The notes beneath the pieces are model-generated. The model had not been told where the DNA came from and did no database searches. It worked only from the letters and a program-made list of their open reading frames with translations. The translations under genes and the position numbers were made by a program. From positions 549,004 to 613,003 of the forward strand of contig NMRA01000226.1 in NCBI GenBank assembly GCA_002633005.1: a stretch of 64,000 bases of DNA, given 5' to 3'. Shown piece after piece: positions 1-10,400 of this stretch; positions within the stretch are counted from its first letter, which is position 1, and each line of letters begins with the position of its first letter. The DNA comes from Phoronis australis (lineage: Eukaryota; Phoronida; Phoronidae).

Positions 1-255
1 GCTTGTTACAATGTTCTGTGCCAAATTCTCAATACAAGTCAAGTACAAAAACGACAACGTAGTTCAAGATGCCCGCAGATTCAAGATTGTTTGCATCATC
101 CAGAAGCTACTTGAAACATAGCACACTTTCAGATGGTCTTCATGCCACAGGGACTCAAAGACATCCACTGCAGCAGGTATTACCATGACGCTAAATTAAA
201 CCTCAAACAACAGGGAATGGAAAGACAGTCTCCATGGGGCAAACATCATACTCAC

Positions 256-644
256 AAGCCTTTCTTTGTCTTTGCTAGATTTGAAAAAGAATGTGATGCT
301 GTGCAGCAGTGATGAGAGGTCACTGACTGGAACGGACGTCTTCTTTTGCACATCGTTTCTGACTTTGTCAAATAATGCACGGACTTGTACCTTTTGCTTG
401 TCCCTGACCTTAGCTGATCTCCAGCATGCTTGAATCTTTACTGCACTTCTGATCTGATTCCTTAAGGCCTAGAACAAAGAAATCATTGATCTTCACAATT
501 GATGAAACGGGTCAATTGGCTTGACAGTCTAGTTTATACTAAAACGATACACAATTGACAAAGTTTTGTTACAAGGCTTTTTAACGTTACCTCTCTTTGT
601 ATTCTTGCATCTTGAGCTCTTAGTAGTAAAGCAGATTTCTGTTC
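256..644 (-). CDS. UBE3C: UBE3C-like HECT E3 ubiquitin ligase, N-terminal exons (partial)
   Basis: Two minus-strand exons: 644-591 (18 codons) and 468-256 (71 codons), both phase 0 with AG acceptors and GT donors. The first reads EQKSALLLRAQDARIQRE; the second opens with a basic helix and an IQ motif (KIQACWRSAKVRDKQ), then a region ending LLHSITFFFKSSKDKERL. This order, a Lys-Ser-x-Leu-Leu start, charged helix, IQ motif and then a hydrophobic 'FFxK..D..RL' segment, matches the N-terminus of UBE3C, which binds proteasomes and extends ubiquitin chains. UBE3B has a similar IQ motif but fits the first exon less well. The catalytic HECT domain would lie beyond position 1. The initiator exon should lie at higher coordinates; I could not find it, and 1330-2951 there is repeat-rich with a gap. 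Membership of the UBE3B/UBE3C group is likely; the exact paralogue is an inference. Confidence 0.72.
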
Positions 645-1329
645 CTGCAAAAACATGAAATTTGATTTTGAAATTGTGAGCACAGGACAAGCAATGTCTC
701 GGTCTCTAATTTGGAGTTCAATGACAGCTCCATTATTCAGTGGAAGTAAAAATGTTCAACATTAAGTGAGTCTATGTGTCCCTTCTAGATCAGTCAAATA
801 ATGTGGACCCAGTGTCATATCTGCATTCAGAATATACACCGTCTCAGTCTTGAATGTGCATATTTATTTGAAGAGTGCAATGCAATCGGTCAATTTTTTA
901 GCCAACTTTGATTACTGTAACAGAGGATAGACCCTAGCACCTGACAAATAGTGCCGAAAATCTGTGACAGAGGGCTTGCAGATATCCACCTTAAATCATA
1001 ATTCAGTCAATTCATTCTGCCTTTTGGCTATTTGCCCTTTGGTATGTAAGCAAATGCACGCTGATATTCTTTAAAAAAAATATGAATAACCTGAATAAAC
1101 TGTGTTCTCCACAACCTGAAGATTCAGGGTGCAGTGTTAGCAACTTTAAGATATTCTTTAAAAAATGCTGAACAACCTGAATGAACAGTTATATTGACAT
1201 CTTTTTACTACATCGTTCACTACTTTAGCTGTGCTTTGTCATAACACAAATGACAAGAGTTAGATGACTATAGTACTCTTGTAACACAAGTCACAATACC
1301 AATAGGGCAATAGTCTGACCTGGCCTTAT
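645..1329. other. Intron or 5' flank of the UBE3C-like gene, no exon seen
   Basis: AT-rich sequence with no open stretch bounded by plausible splice sites on either strand. It should be intron of the minus-strand UBE3C-like gene. Confidence 0.4.
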
Positions 1330-1895
1330 CCTTGGTACAAAGCTGTATAGTAAATATACAGCTTTGTGCCGATGTGGGTAAAAAAGTGGTAAGATGAAAT
1401 CTGACACAAAATTAGTGTCATTAAAAAACTAGTCTTCCTTGAGTAAACTAAATTATTTAACAAAGTTGGAAAAAATGGCGTTCTACTGTTATTCTGCTGC
1501 TTAAGTTGTGAAGCGATCTTTAGGGACGGCTTTCGGCGCCATGAAATATTGCATCACCTATTGGCCAGTTACTTTTTTGCCAATTCTTCAATCAACTGCT
1601 GTTCTTTGACGAGGTTGCGTACACGTCACAACAAATTATTGCAACTGGTTTCACTTCAATATAAGTTTTTAGAATTTTGATACCGAAAAACCGAATTTCA
1701 GAAGAAATTTTGCTGCTGCCAAGCTGTCATCATCTCCCGAGAGATGTTGCAAAACTTAGGAAATGGCGCGTGCACGTGTCACGAGCGTACTGTTTTCAAT
1801 ACGACGACATAACTTTTCTTTGTTAGAAAAGGTGGAGGATTACGCAAGAAAATGACGTTTATTAGATCGTTTTCCACTTAAACAGCTGTAACGGG
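1330..1895. repeat. Dispersed repeat family A, copy 1
   Basis: About 560 bp that aligns end to end, with substitutions and small indels, to 8618-9155. Both copies begin with a short hairpin built on AAAGCTGTAT and its reverse complement, then share 'AAATTAGTGTCATTAAAA', 'CTTGAGTAAACTAA', 'CTGTTATTCTGC' and a 3' part with 'AAGAAAATGACRTTT'. No coding capacity is seen. The type (SINE, non-autonomous DNA element) is unclear. Confidence 0.75.
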
Positions 1896-2132
1896 CAAGG
1901 TGTCGTTTGATTCCCAGATTTTGCATGCAACCCGTCCGGTCTTTGGCTCTACAAGTTGATACAAGTTTCACGGCAATGAGACGAGCACAACTACCTTGGC
2001 TGTGTGCAGGTTCGGGGTCTATGGAAGAATATCACACAGTGGTACCTAGCTGTATTTTGACGATAGTTTTTATACAGATAGCTGTCCTAGCTGGCTGGCA
2101 AACCTGGCTTGTGCTGATGATAGTCCAATTAA

Positions 2133-2951
2133 AATTCCAATGTTAATGATCCAAATAATAGCTACCCCTGAGTGGAAGAATTTGAATCAAAATAGTTAAG
2201 CCATTAAGGAACTGAAAAATGTCGATTGTTAATAATCGGAACACAGGAGTCCACAAAGGCAAAAAAACATTCAGGATCCCACAACGGCAAAAAATCATTG
2301 TCGTTGTTCAATTTATTTCTTTTTCTTAAAATCATAGATCAGTAATATCTAGTAACTCTACCATACCAGGATTTTTTAGGTAAGGGATGGCATAGTTTTC
2401 CGCACTGATTTGCCAGTAGTTTTGAAACAGAAACGAGGAAAGCTAGCTGCGAGAGCCTACTCCATTCGGAAAGACAAGGGATGGCACACGAGAATCCGAG
2501 AGTCAAAGTCTGACGTCTGGCTTGAAGTTCGCGAAAATAAGGAGGCCCAATGGAACAAACTTGAGTGATGGAATCTAGATNTCGCTGCCGTCCTGTGCGG
2601 ACGCAATGTGAGTATCCTCCAGACTTTGCTCTTGCACCGTGTTAATAGGCCCGAACTTGTGTGTCCTCTTGGCCAACCGACTCCACATTAATACAACAAT
2701 TCCAATGTTAATGATCCAAATAATAGCTACCCCTGAGTGGAAGAATTTGAATCAAAATAGTTAAGCCATTAAGGAACTGAAAAACGTCGATTGTTAATAA
2801 TCGGAACACAGGAGTCCACAAAGGCAAAAAAACATTCAGGATCCCACAACGCCACAACGGCAAAAAAATCATTGTCGTTGTTCAATTTATTTCTTTTTCT
2901 TAAAATCATAGATCAGTAATATCTAGTAACTCTACCATACCAGGATTTTTA
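2133..2951. repeat. 250-bp direct repeat flanking an insert with an assembly gap (N at 2581)
   Basis: 2133-2378 and 2698-2951 are nearly identical: both start AATTCCAATGTTAATGATCC and both end CTACCATACCAGGATTTTT. They differ by a few bases and a small insertion. The 319 bp between them hold a LINE-like coding fragment and the single N. This is either two alleles placed in series by the assembler, one with an insertion, or a true duplication around a retroelement fragment. The other two N-associated duplications in the window favour the assembly explanation. Confidence 0.8.
2386..2568 (+). pseudogene. LINE ORF1-like C-terminal fragment
   Basis: A 61-codon open stretch, preceded by a stop at 2377-2379 and ending TGA at 2566-2568. 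It reads DGIVFRTDLPVVLKQKRGKL and continues with AYSIRKDKGW and a final VRENKEAQWNKLE. The 'DLP..V..KR..L...AY.IRK' pattern resembles the C-terminal domain of LINE ORF1 proteins (Transposase_22 type). It is only a fragment; the following sequence after the N is not clearly ORF2. The family assignment is by pattern recognition alone. Confidence 0.4.
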
Positions 2952-3685
2952 AGAACTGCTTCCAGTGTTACTGATCTGCTACTGTTAGTGTTGACTTTGA
3001 AAATAAAAATGACCCAACTCGTGTCCAAAAGAAAAGTCAAACACCGGCAAACTGCGACATAATCATCTTTCATTAAATGATTATCTTGGTAATCACAGCA
3101 AGTTAAATTTAGTTGAGTCAAACCTGCTTGCTAGCTCCTCCAAGAGACTGGGCTGGTTTTCGACGGTAGTCTCCTTCAAAACTGTACATGTTAAACGATT
3201 TCTGGCACAATAAATAGCTGAATCATTTTGTTTATTGTCAGTTTGCACTGGTAGTGTCGCTATTATCAAGTCACGCATGGCAATCAAAATATTATGTTTT
3301 ATTTATTTTACAAATAAACTTAAATTGCACTTTTTAGAATAAAAATAAATATCTTATATAAATAAATAAATAACAAAAGGTTTCAATTATTATATAATTT
3401 TTTCAAACTTCACTTTTTGTTTGTAGACGACTCATTTTACAATGTTGTAGAAACTCGTAAGAGAGTTACTATGTAAAGGCCGCCACCTAGCGGTTGAATC
3501 TATATTTGTATGCTCTGTATGCTCGCTGGCTTTCATCTCTCAGGGTAATGAATTCAACATTGACAGCTCTTAACAGTAGTCAAATGGCCTTAAACATGGA
3601 CTGGATCCATGGATTGACCTCGCAGTCCACTGTTTACATTAAACAGCGCGTTGTGCGTGTGTGTCATATTGTCCAAGGAACAAAA

Positions 3686-3746
3686 CCACAGGCGTCCTCA
3701 GCTTCTGGTCGTCCCCATTGAAGCTGACTGCTGAGGACGCCTGTGG
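3686..3746. repeat. Short inverted-repeat element related to the 89-bp palindrome
   Basis: 61 bp bounded by 17-bp perfect inverted repeats, CCACAGGCGTCCTCAGC and its reverse complement. The left side continues 'TTCTGGTCGTCCCCA', the same sequence as the arm of the palindrome at 3905-3993, so this is a shortened member of that family. Confidence 0.8.
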
Positions 3747-3904
3747 GTATAACAACCCTTGGCCTAAACAGGAGCTCTGATTAAGAGCTGAGTATTGGCT
3801 AGACCACCGGAATGACTGTTTACATCAACCCAAACCGTCAATTCGACCAAAAACAGTCCAGCCTAAGTTACCCTAAGTAGATAGTTTGTTAAGCTTGGTT
3901 GTCT

Positions 3905-3993
3905 CACAGGCGTCCTCAGCTTCTGATCGTCCCCAATACACTACATATAATATGTAGTGTATTGGGGACGATCAGAAGCTGAGGACGCCTGTG
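3905..3993. repeat. 89-bp perfect palindrome (foldback miniature element)
   Basis: Two 44-bp arms (3905-3948 and 3950-3993) are exact reverse complements around one central A. The arm starts CACAGGCGTCCTCAGC and ends ACTACATAT. A deleted relative lies 160 bp upstream, and a diverged single arm occurs near 35246 (AGGCTTCTGATCGTCCCCAA). This indicates a small mobile palindromic family. Confidence 0.9.
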
Positions 3994-4408
3994 CTCTGGA
4001 TAGCCAATCATGGATTTCCCAATAAACAAAATGGTGGCTCATTGAGAGCTGCTAATGTTTTCACTAATTTCAACTTTAAACTCTGCTCACATAGAAGAAT
4101 TTTTAATCTCCATACAGTTTACACTAGATGTATTACAATCATAGTGAAAATATTACTCCGCAAATTATCATTTCAAGCAATGCCAACAGGCCTGTTATGT
4201 AGATGTTCTAAGTGTGCCACATTCCTGCCATCACCACATCAAGAAATTCTTCTTTAAGCATAATATCACCACCATTTTTTGTAACAATATGTCGTATAAA
4301 CTTCTGTTGTTTCATTTTCAGTCAACATTCTGGTTTGGTGCAACATCTATTGTATGCCTGTAGAGACATGGACTTATAATGTGCCAGTTTCCATAATGAT
4401 GATTAGAG

Positions 4409-7400
4409 ATGAAGATTAAGAAAAAACATGTCAAGAAACTAGTTGAGTTAATCAGTGATGACGACCTGCCAGGTGTGAAGTCTTTCACCAAGAAGTATGG
4501 TGTTCACATGGCTGATATTGTCCTAGATGATGGCAGCACTTTACTTCATTTGGCATGTAAACTGGGCCATGACCACTGCATGAGGTTGGTGTCCATGGTA
4601 GTTTTAATGACCCAGATATCTTTATCAATTTCCATGTATGGGTTATATGTAAGGAGGAAGTGGCCCTTTAAATACACTAAATTAAAGAATGACGGGTGTT
4701 TTGAATTCTCATTTAAATGGAGGGAAGTGAGAAGTCATAAAAGTTTGAGCTTATCTTACTAACAAGTCTAAGTTTTGACAATTATTTTTTTAATATTCCT
4801 AATTTATGATTTTTGCCTTTGCTTACACAAAACTAATAACTTTGACTACATTTTGGCCTTGTTTGAAAACCTTTAAAATTTTGCAGCTAATACTTTTTGG
4901 TTGAAATGTACACAATTCACTTATCTGGTGACTTTCCCAATTCAGTATTTCTTGTCATTTTTTTGAAATTTCAACATCTTTTCAGGTTGTTGATCTGTAT
5001 ACTACTGAATCTCAGTGTGAAATCTACCACTACACTAACTGATCTAGAATGTCTTAAGGGGGGGGGGGGGNGTTGGACAGCATAAGCCTTGGAAATCCGG
5101 GATGCTGATAGCATCTGTTTTTGGCTGGCCTATAGGGTGAAGGTGTCAGCTTCCCTGGACCCTCTAAATCTACCTGTGTACGACATTTTAAGGGATAGCA
5201 AACACAAGAAACATTCAATTTTGGTTAAAAGCTGCACTGTTGACACGGTTCAGACACATTGTTAATATTTAAAGTTATTGATAGGACAAGTGTAAACGAT
5301 TCAAGTGGAAATCTGCATGGGCCAATAATGAAATTAAGACATATGAATTGGTTGTGGATCTGAAGATTTGAGATATCTCATTATAAGGCTTTTTTATTCG
5401 TCTTAACATGGTTTTTGGAGCTTTAACTAAAGTAGCAGTGTTGGCAAGCTAAAATAGAATCACGCTGTTGGATAATTTGACGAAGATGGTCCTTGGTGTC
5501 CAAAATGTAGCCAATTGAATTCCACATCCTTGTGTGTGCGAGGCAACGCATCGTTTACAGGATGCCCACTCATTAGGTCTACATCTCCCCAGCTGGCATC
5601 AATGAATGTTTACAGGTTGGGATTACGTATACTGACCATTTACACAGCACTTCAACTTTCATGGCTGCCTTCTTTTGTTTGGCGACTGTTTAAGACGTCA
5701 GTGTTAGCTACTGCCTGGTCGTGGCAGTATTCTATCCCACCCATTATAGACGCAGTATGATAATTTATTTGTCAGATTGAAAATCGACCATTTGAACGGG
5801 CAAAAATTGCTGTAATACAAGAGAAGAAAAGAAATGTAATGTGTATTGCATCTGCTGCTCCTTTGTTGATATTTACCAACTTTTTGTGTGACCTGCCTCA
5901 GCAACACAAGGGGGTGCCTTGACTTTTGTACGCCGCCGCTTATCAGAGGGATCTTAATACTCTCAAGGATTACAGTGAAGTTTGAATATTGTTATATATC
6001 AAATGGAGAAGCATTTTTTTTTAAATTTACCCGTCTGCCTTTGTGAAAGCTTAGATTCTTGACCAAAATTGATGTGGATGGATCCTTTTTGTTTAAGTAG
6101 TGAGGACAGGTTTCTAAATTAGTTGGGTTACAGTCTAAAGCCAATTTTTGGCAAATTTGAAAATTTGACCCTATTATAGTCAAATGTACTCCATGTAAGT
6201 TCTTACTTATGCTAACATAGCATTTTCTGGCTGAAAATGTACCCTACAGTAGATTGTTAAATACCAAATGACTGAAATGTTTTTGTTATAGTGACCCTGT
6301 TTTGCAACACATGTCAGTGTGACATTAATGATAATAGCTTCCGTCAGTCTTTAATGACACGTATCGTCTTCTATAGGTATTTGATAAAGAAAGGTGTTGA
6401 CTGCTCCTTGTGTGACTGTCATGGTGACTTACCTCTTCATGTTGCTGCACAACGCGCTGTTTCTGGTAATCGCTACGGTAAGATAGTTCCATCTAGTTGG
6501 TGACTCCAGTGATCACTGCAGTGGGGCATGAATAGTATTTCTCTTCATTGTAAAAAAGTTCGTATAATAAATGCCTATCAGTCATTTCTTCAGTTGGTTG
6601 ATTTGTCATATTTTGCCCCCCTCCCCCCCGTTGAATTGGTATAACGGTTGTGCCCAAGTAAAGTGACCGTTTTTAAAATGTTTTGCTTTTCATGATATAA
6701 TATTACNAGTCAAATGTACTCCATGTAAGTTCTTACTTATGCTAACATAGCATTTTCTGGCTGAAAATGTACCCTACAGTAGATTGTTAAATACAAAATG
6801 ACTAAAATGTTTTTGTTATAGTGACCCTGTTTTGCAACACATGTCAGTGTGACATTAATGATAATAGCTTCCGTCAGTCTTCAATGACACGTATCGTCTT
6901 CTACAGGTATTTGATAAAGAAAGGTGTTGACTGCTCCTTGTGTGACTGTCATGGTGACTTACCTCTTCATGTTGCTGCACAACGCGCTGTTTCTGGTAAT
7001 CGCTATGGTAAGATAGTTCCATCTAGTTGGTGACTCCAGTGATCACTGCAGTGGGGCATGAATAGTATTTCTCTTCATTGTAAAAAAGTTTGTATAATAA
7101 ATGCCTATCAGTCACTTCTTCAGTTGGTTGATTTGTCATATTTTGCCCCCCTCCCCCCCGTTGAATTGGTATAACGGTTGTGCCCAAGTAAAGTGACCGT
7201 TTTTAAAATGTTTTGCTTTTCATGATATAATATTACTTTTACACACTGAGTTAATTTCAGAGTACATTTTGGCTACTTCACAGACTTGTCAACAATGTCC
7301 TGACTTGTCTCTCGAATGGAAGAAAATCTGATCATTGCTCCTGATAATTTCAGCATACTCAGACCTGGTTGAGCCATTAATAGCAGAGTACCCTGAAGGT

Positions 7401-10400
7401 CTAGACATCCGCAATAATGATGGAAAGACTCCACGGTCTGTACTACACAGGTTAATGGAGTTCTATGAAAGACAGCAGAAATCGGTAGGAGTGCAACATT
7501 CACCGATGAATTAACTTCTTGGCTTGTGTAGAGTTGAGCTGTTACACCCTGTGATGTATCATGTGACTATTTACTCTGGCTTAGCTTGTGAAGTGATGGG
7601 AACTCCTGCCTACTAAGTCTATGGGCTAAAATGACTACAAAAACGTATATCAAGTGTAAGTGCGTTCAACATGATTTACGATACAGTTAGTTTTCAAAAA
7701 GACAACACAATCTCATCTTGCAACAAATTCACTTCTTTGGAAAATGTTCACCAGGAGCTTTTAGCCACTTTATAATCAGAATACCGGAGCAATTCAGCTG
7801 CTGCACTAATAAACAAACATGACCCATGGGCCCAATAAACTCAGTTTATGAACTCAGAACGACACACATTCACAAAACAAGCACCCATATACATGACTTC
7901 CGAATCGCAAGCACGGTACACCAACGTAGAGTTTGTGCTCTCTGTTTGTGAGTCCGGGCATATAAGGCTTTTGGGTGCTTAAAACTGTCTTTTGTGAACT
8001 CAGCACTGTGTTAGGTAAGTTGTGTTTGTGAGTCGGTAAACTGAGTTTGTCGTGGATGGTGAGCCAGTGTAGAACTATGTCTATGGGTCTAATAGCCATG
8101 TTGTTCATCTACCCTGTTAACATCATCCATCATTCAATACCTTCACCACTCAAATCAAACTGAAAGCTTTTAAAGCTGACTTTGAAATCGTTTTGAAGGA
8201 AATAATACTTTGTTCATGGAAATTGTGAGCACAGAGTACTTCAGCCACTGTGTTTGTTTTTAATACCCTTGAAGCACATTTAATAGTTGGCAGTGTGTAT
8301 TCAGTGTTAACTGTACAGTTTTGTTTCTGTGCCTGCAATCTCATGGCAAAGATGTGATAGCTCAAAGGTCATGTTGGTGTGATAACCAAGGTCAAAGGTC
8401 ATGTCGGTGTTCACAACTTCAGTATGATCCCCTGTGCTATTGTCACTTCCTAAAAGCCCTTTGATGTGGTGTTGTAGTAGCATCATTTCTAAAATCTGGT
8501 GGTCTATTTTCACCAACTTCTGGCCTAGTTACATATTTGGCACAACGTTTCATTTGTTCATTTTTGTCGTTGTCTTCTGATGTCTTTAGAAGAAGGAGCA
8601 TACTAAGTTTATAAGCCTTGGTGCAAAGCTGTATAAATATACGGCTTTGGAATGAGCTAAAAAGTGACAAAAACAAAATCTGACTCAAAATTAGTGTCAT
8701 TAAAATTTACCATCTCCCTTGAGTAAACTAATTTGGTCAGCGGAGCAAAAATAGTGTTGTTAGACTGTTATTCTGCAGTTTAATTTGTACAGCACCACGG
8801 AATAGAGCACGATCTGTTGGGAAATTTCTGTTTTTGTCGATTCTTCAATCCATTACTCTTTTTTCGCAAGGTTGTGCTCAGTTCACAACAAATTGCCAGA
8901 AGTGATTGCACTTTGTTAGTTGTTTTAAGTATTTCATTATCATCAACTGGAATTCTGAGCAAATTTTGGGTTGGCAAAGTTATTGCAATCTCCCAAAAGA
9001 TGTCGCTTTACGAAATCAAAAGTCAGGCAAGTGGCATCTGCACGTGTTACGATCGTAGAGTTTTCAAACTGAGGTTAGACTAAGAGCGGGATAGTGATGT
9101 AAGAAAATGACATTTTCAACAGATTTTGTTTCTTTTAAACAATTGTAACAAAGTTGGAAAAATTTCCACGCCATTGGGCATGCTACATTTTGATCTCAGT
9201 TGCTTTGCAATAGGACTGCAAATAGAGTTGTGACGAACTGAAAAAAGAGAGCTTCACTTGTACTACCAAATTACTGTCCACGTCCTTCACTAACTGTGTC
9301 TTTACATGAAGTCATACACAGGACAGCCAGCTGACGAAAGAATGTGTTGTTCTCATGGTGGGAAATGATGAACAATTTTTTCTGAATGTTTGTATTTTTC
9401 TATGGGGCAAGGTGGGATTTGAACCGGGTCCTTTTGATCGTCCGTTCAGCTCTTTAACTACTAAATCACAAGGTCATCTGAAATATTTCTCATCATCGAC
9501 CAGGTACATGTGCTTGTTCTTCTAAGAAATGTTGCAACACCTGATGATGGCTGGAGACGTGACTGACTGAAACATCGTGCGATGTATTATATTGATGATA
9601 TTCGTGAAAAGTAAATGAATCAATAGATTTTACATATCGGTTTTTCTGTTGCTACTGTGATAATGTTGGCTCAGAACACCGAGTTCTACCGTACTTTAAC
9701 TCTGGTGATAATACCTTTGCCTTTATATCTTTGACTTCTTGATAAATGCTTCAGGTGGATGGGGATCATGCTATAATTTTGCAACACAATGTTACAAACA
9801 TACTTGACTTTTGTGTAGAAATGTTGTTGTAGCCAGTGAAGGTGACAGCATACATCTGACAGCTGACCTTTGACCTATCTTACACAGCACATATTTGGGT
9901 GCTCATAGACTTAAAGGTCTCTTTATATTGCTTTCTGGGTGTCTACTCTCAGTACTCTGTCAGTTAGCCAAATTATTCATCTGTGCTTTCAGAAAGAACA
10001 CACTCGTGAAAAAGAAGACGATTTCAATGAAAGGCTAGCACATGAAATGGAGGATGAATATTGTGAGGGCTTGGGAAAGTATGAATCAGGTATGTAATGA
10101 AGTAATTGCTGTCAAACTGTTTGTGGTTGGCTGTCAGAGGTTGTTATTCAATGTAATGTCATTTAATGTGATGTCTTGATTGTTTAGAAGTGGTTGTTAC
10201 CTAACGTAAGTTTTGTCACCGACCTCAATTAGTGTTTGTCATTTGGGAATTAGCTTGAAATTTTGCTCCGCAATTCCATTGACTTGATACAAAATTAAAT
10301 TTATGACGATTCGATGCACAAATTTGTGATGAGCTCTTTGGAAGAATATACAATAATATCTTGCTGTTTTTAGACAAAAATAATTGACAAAATAGCACTT

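Noticed and set aside
9403-9478. Functional tRNA gene on the minus strand
   Set aside because: A and B boxes are present but the acceptor and anticodon stems do not pair; it is a SINE head.
9530-9590. CTGATGA … GAAAC string with a following ACATCG/CGATGT hairpin, like a hammerhead ribozyme
   Set aside because: The would-be stem II bases next to CTGATGA and GAAA do not pair, and stem I does not form. The core strings alone are not enough.
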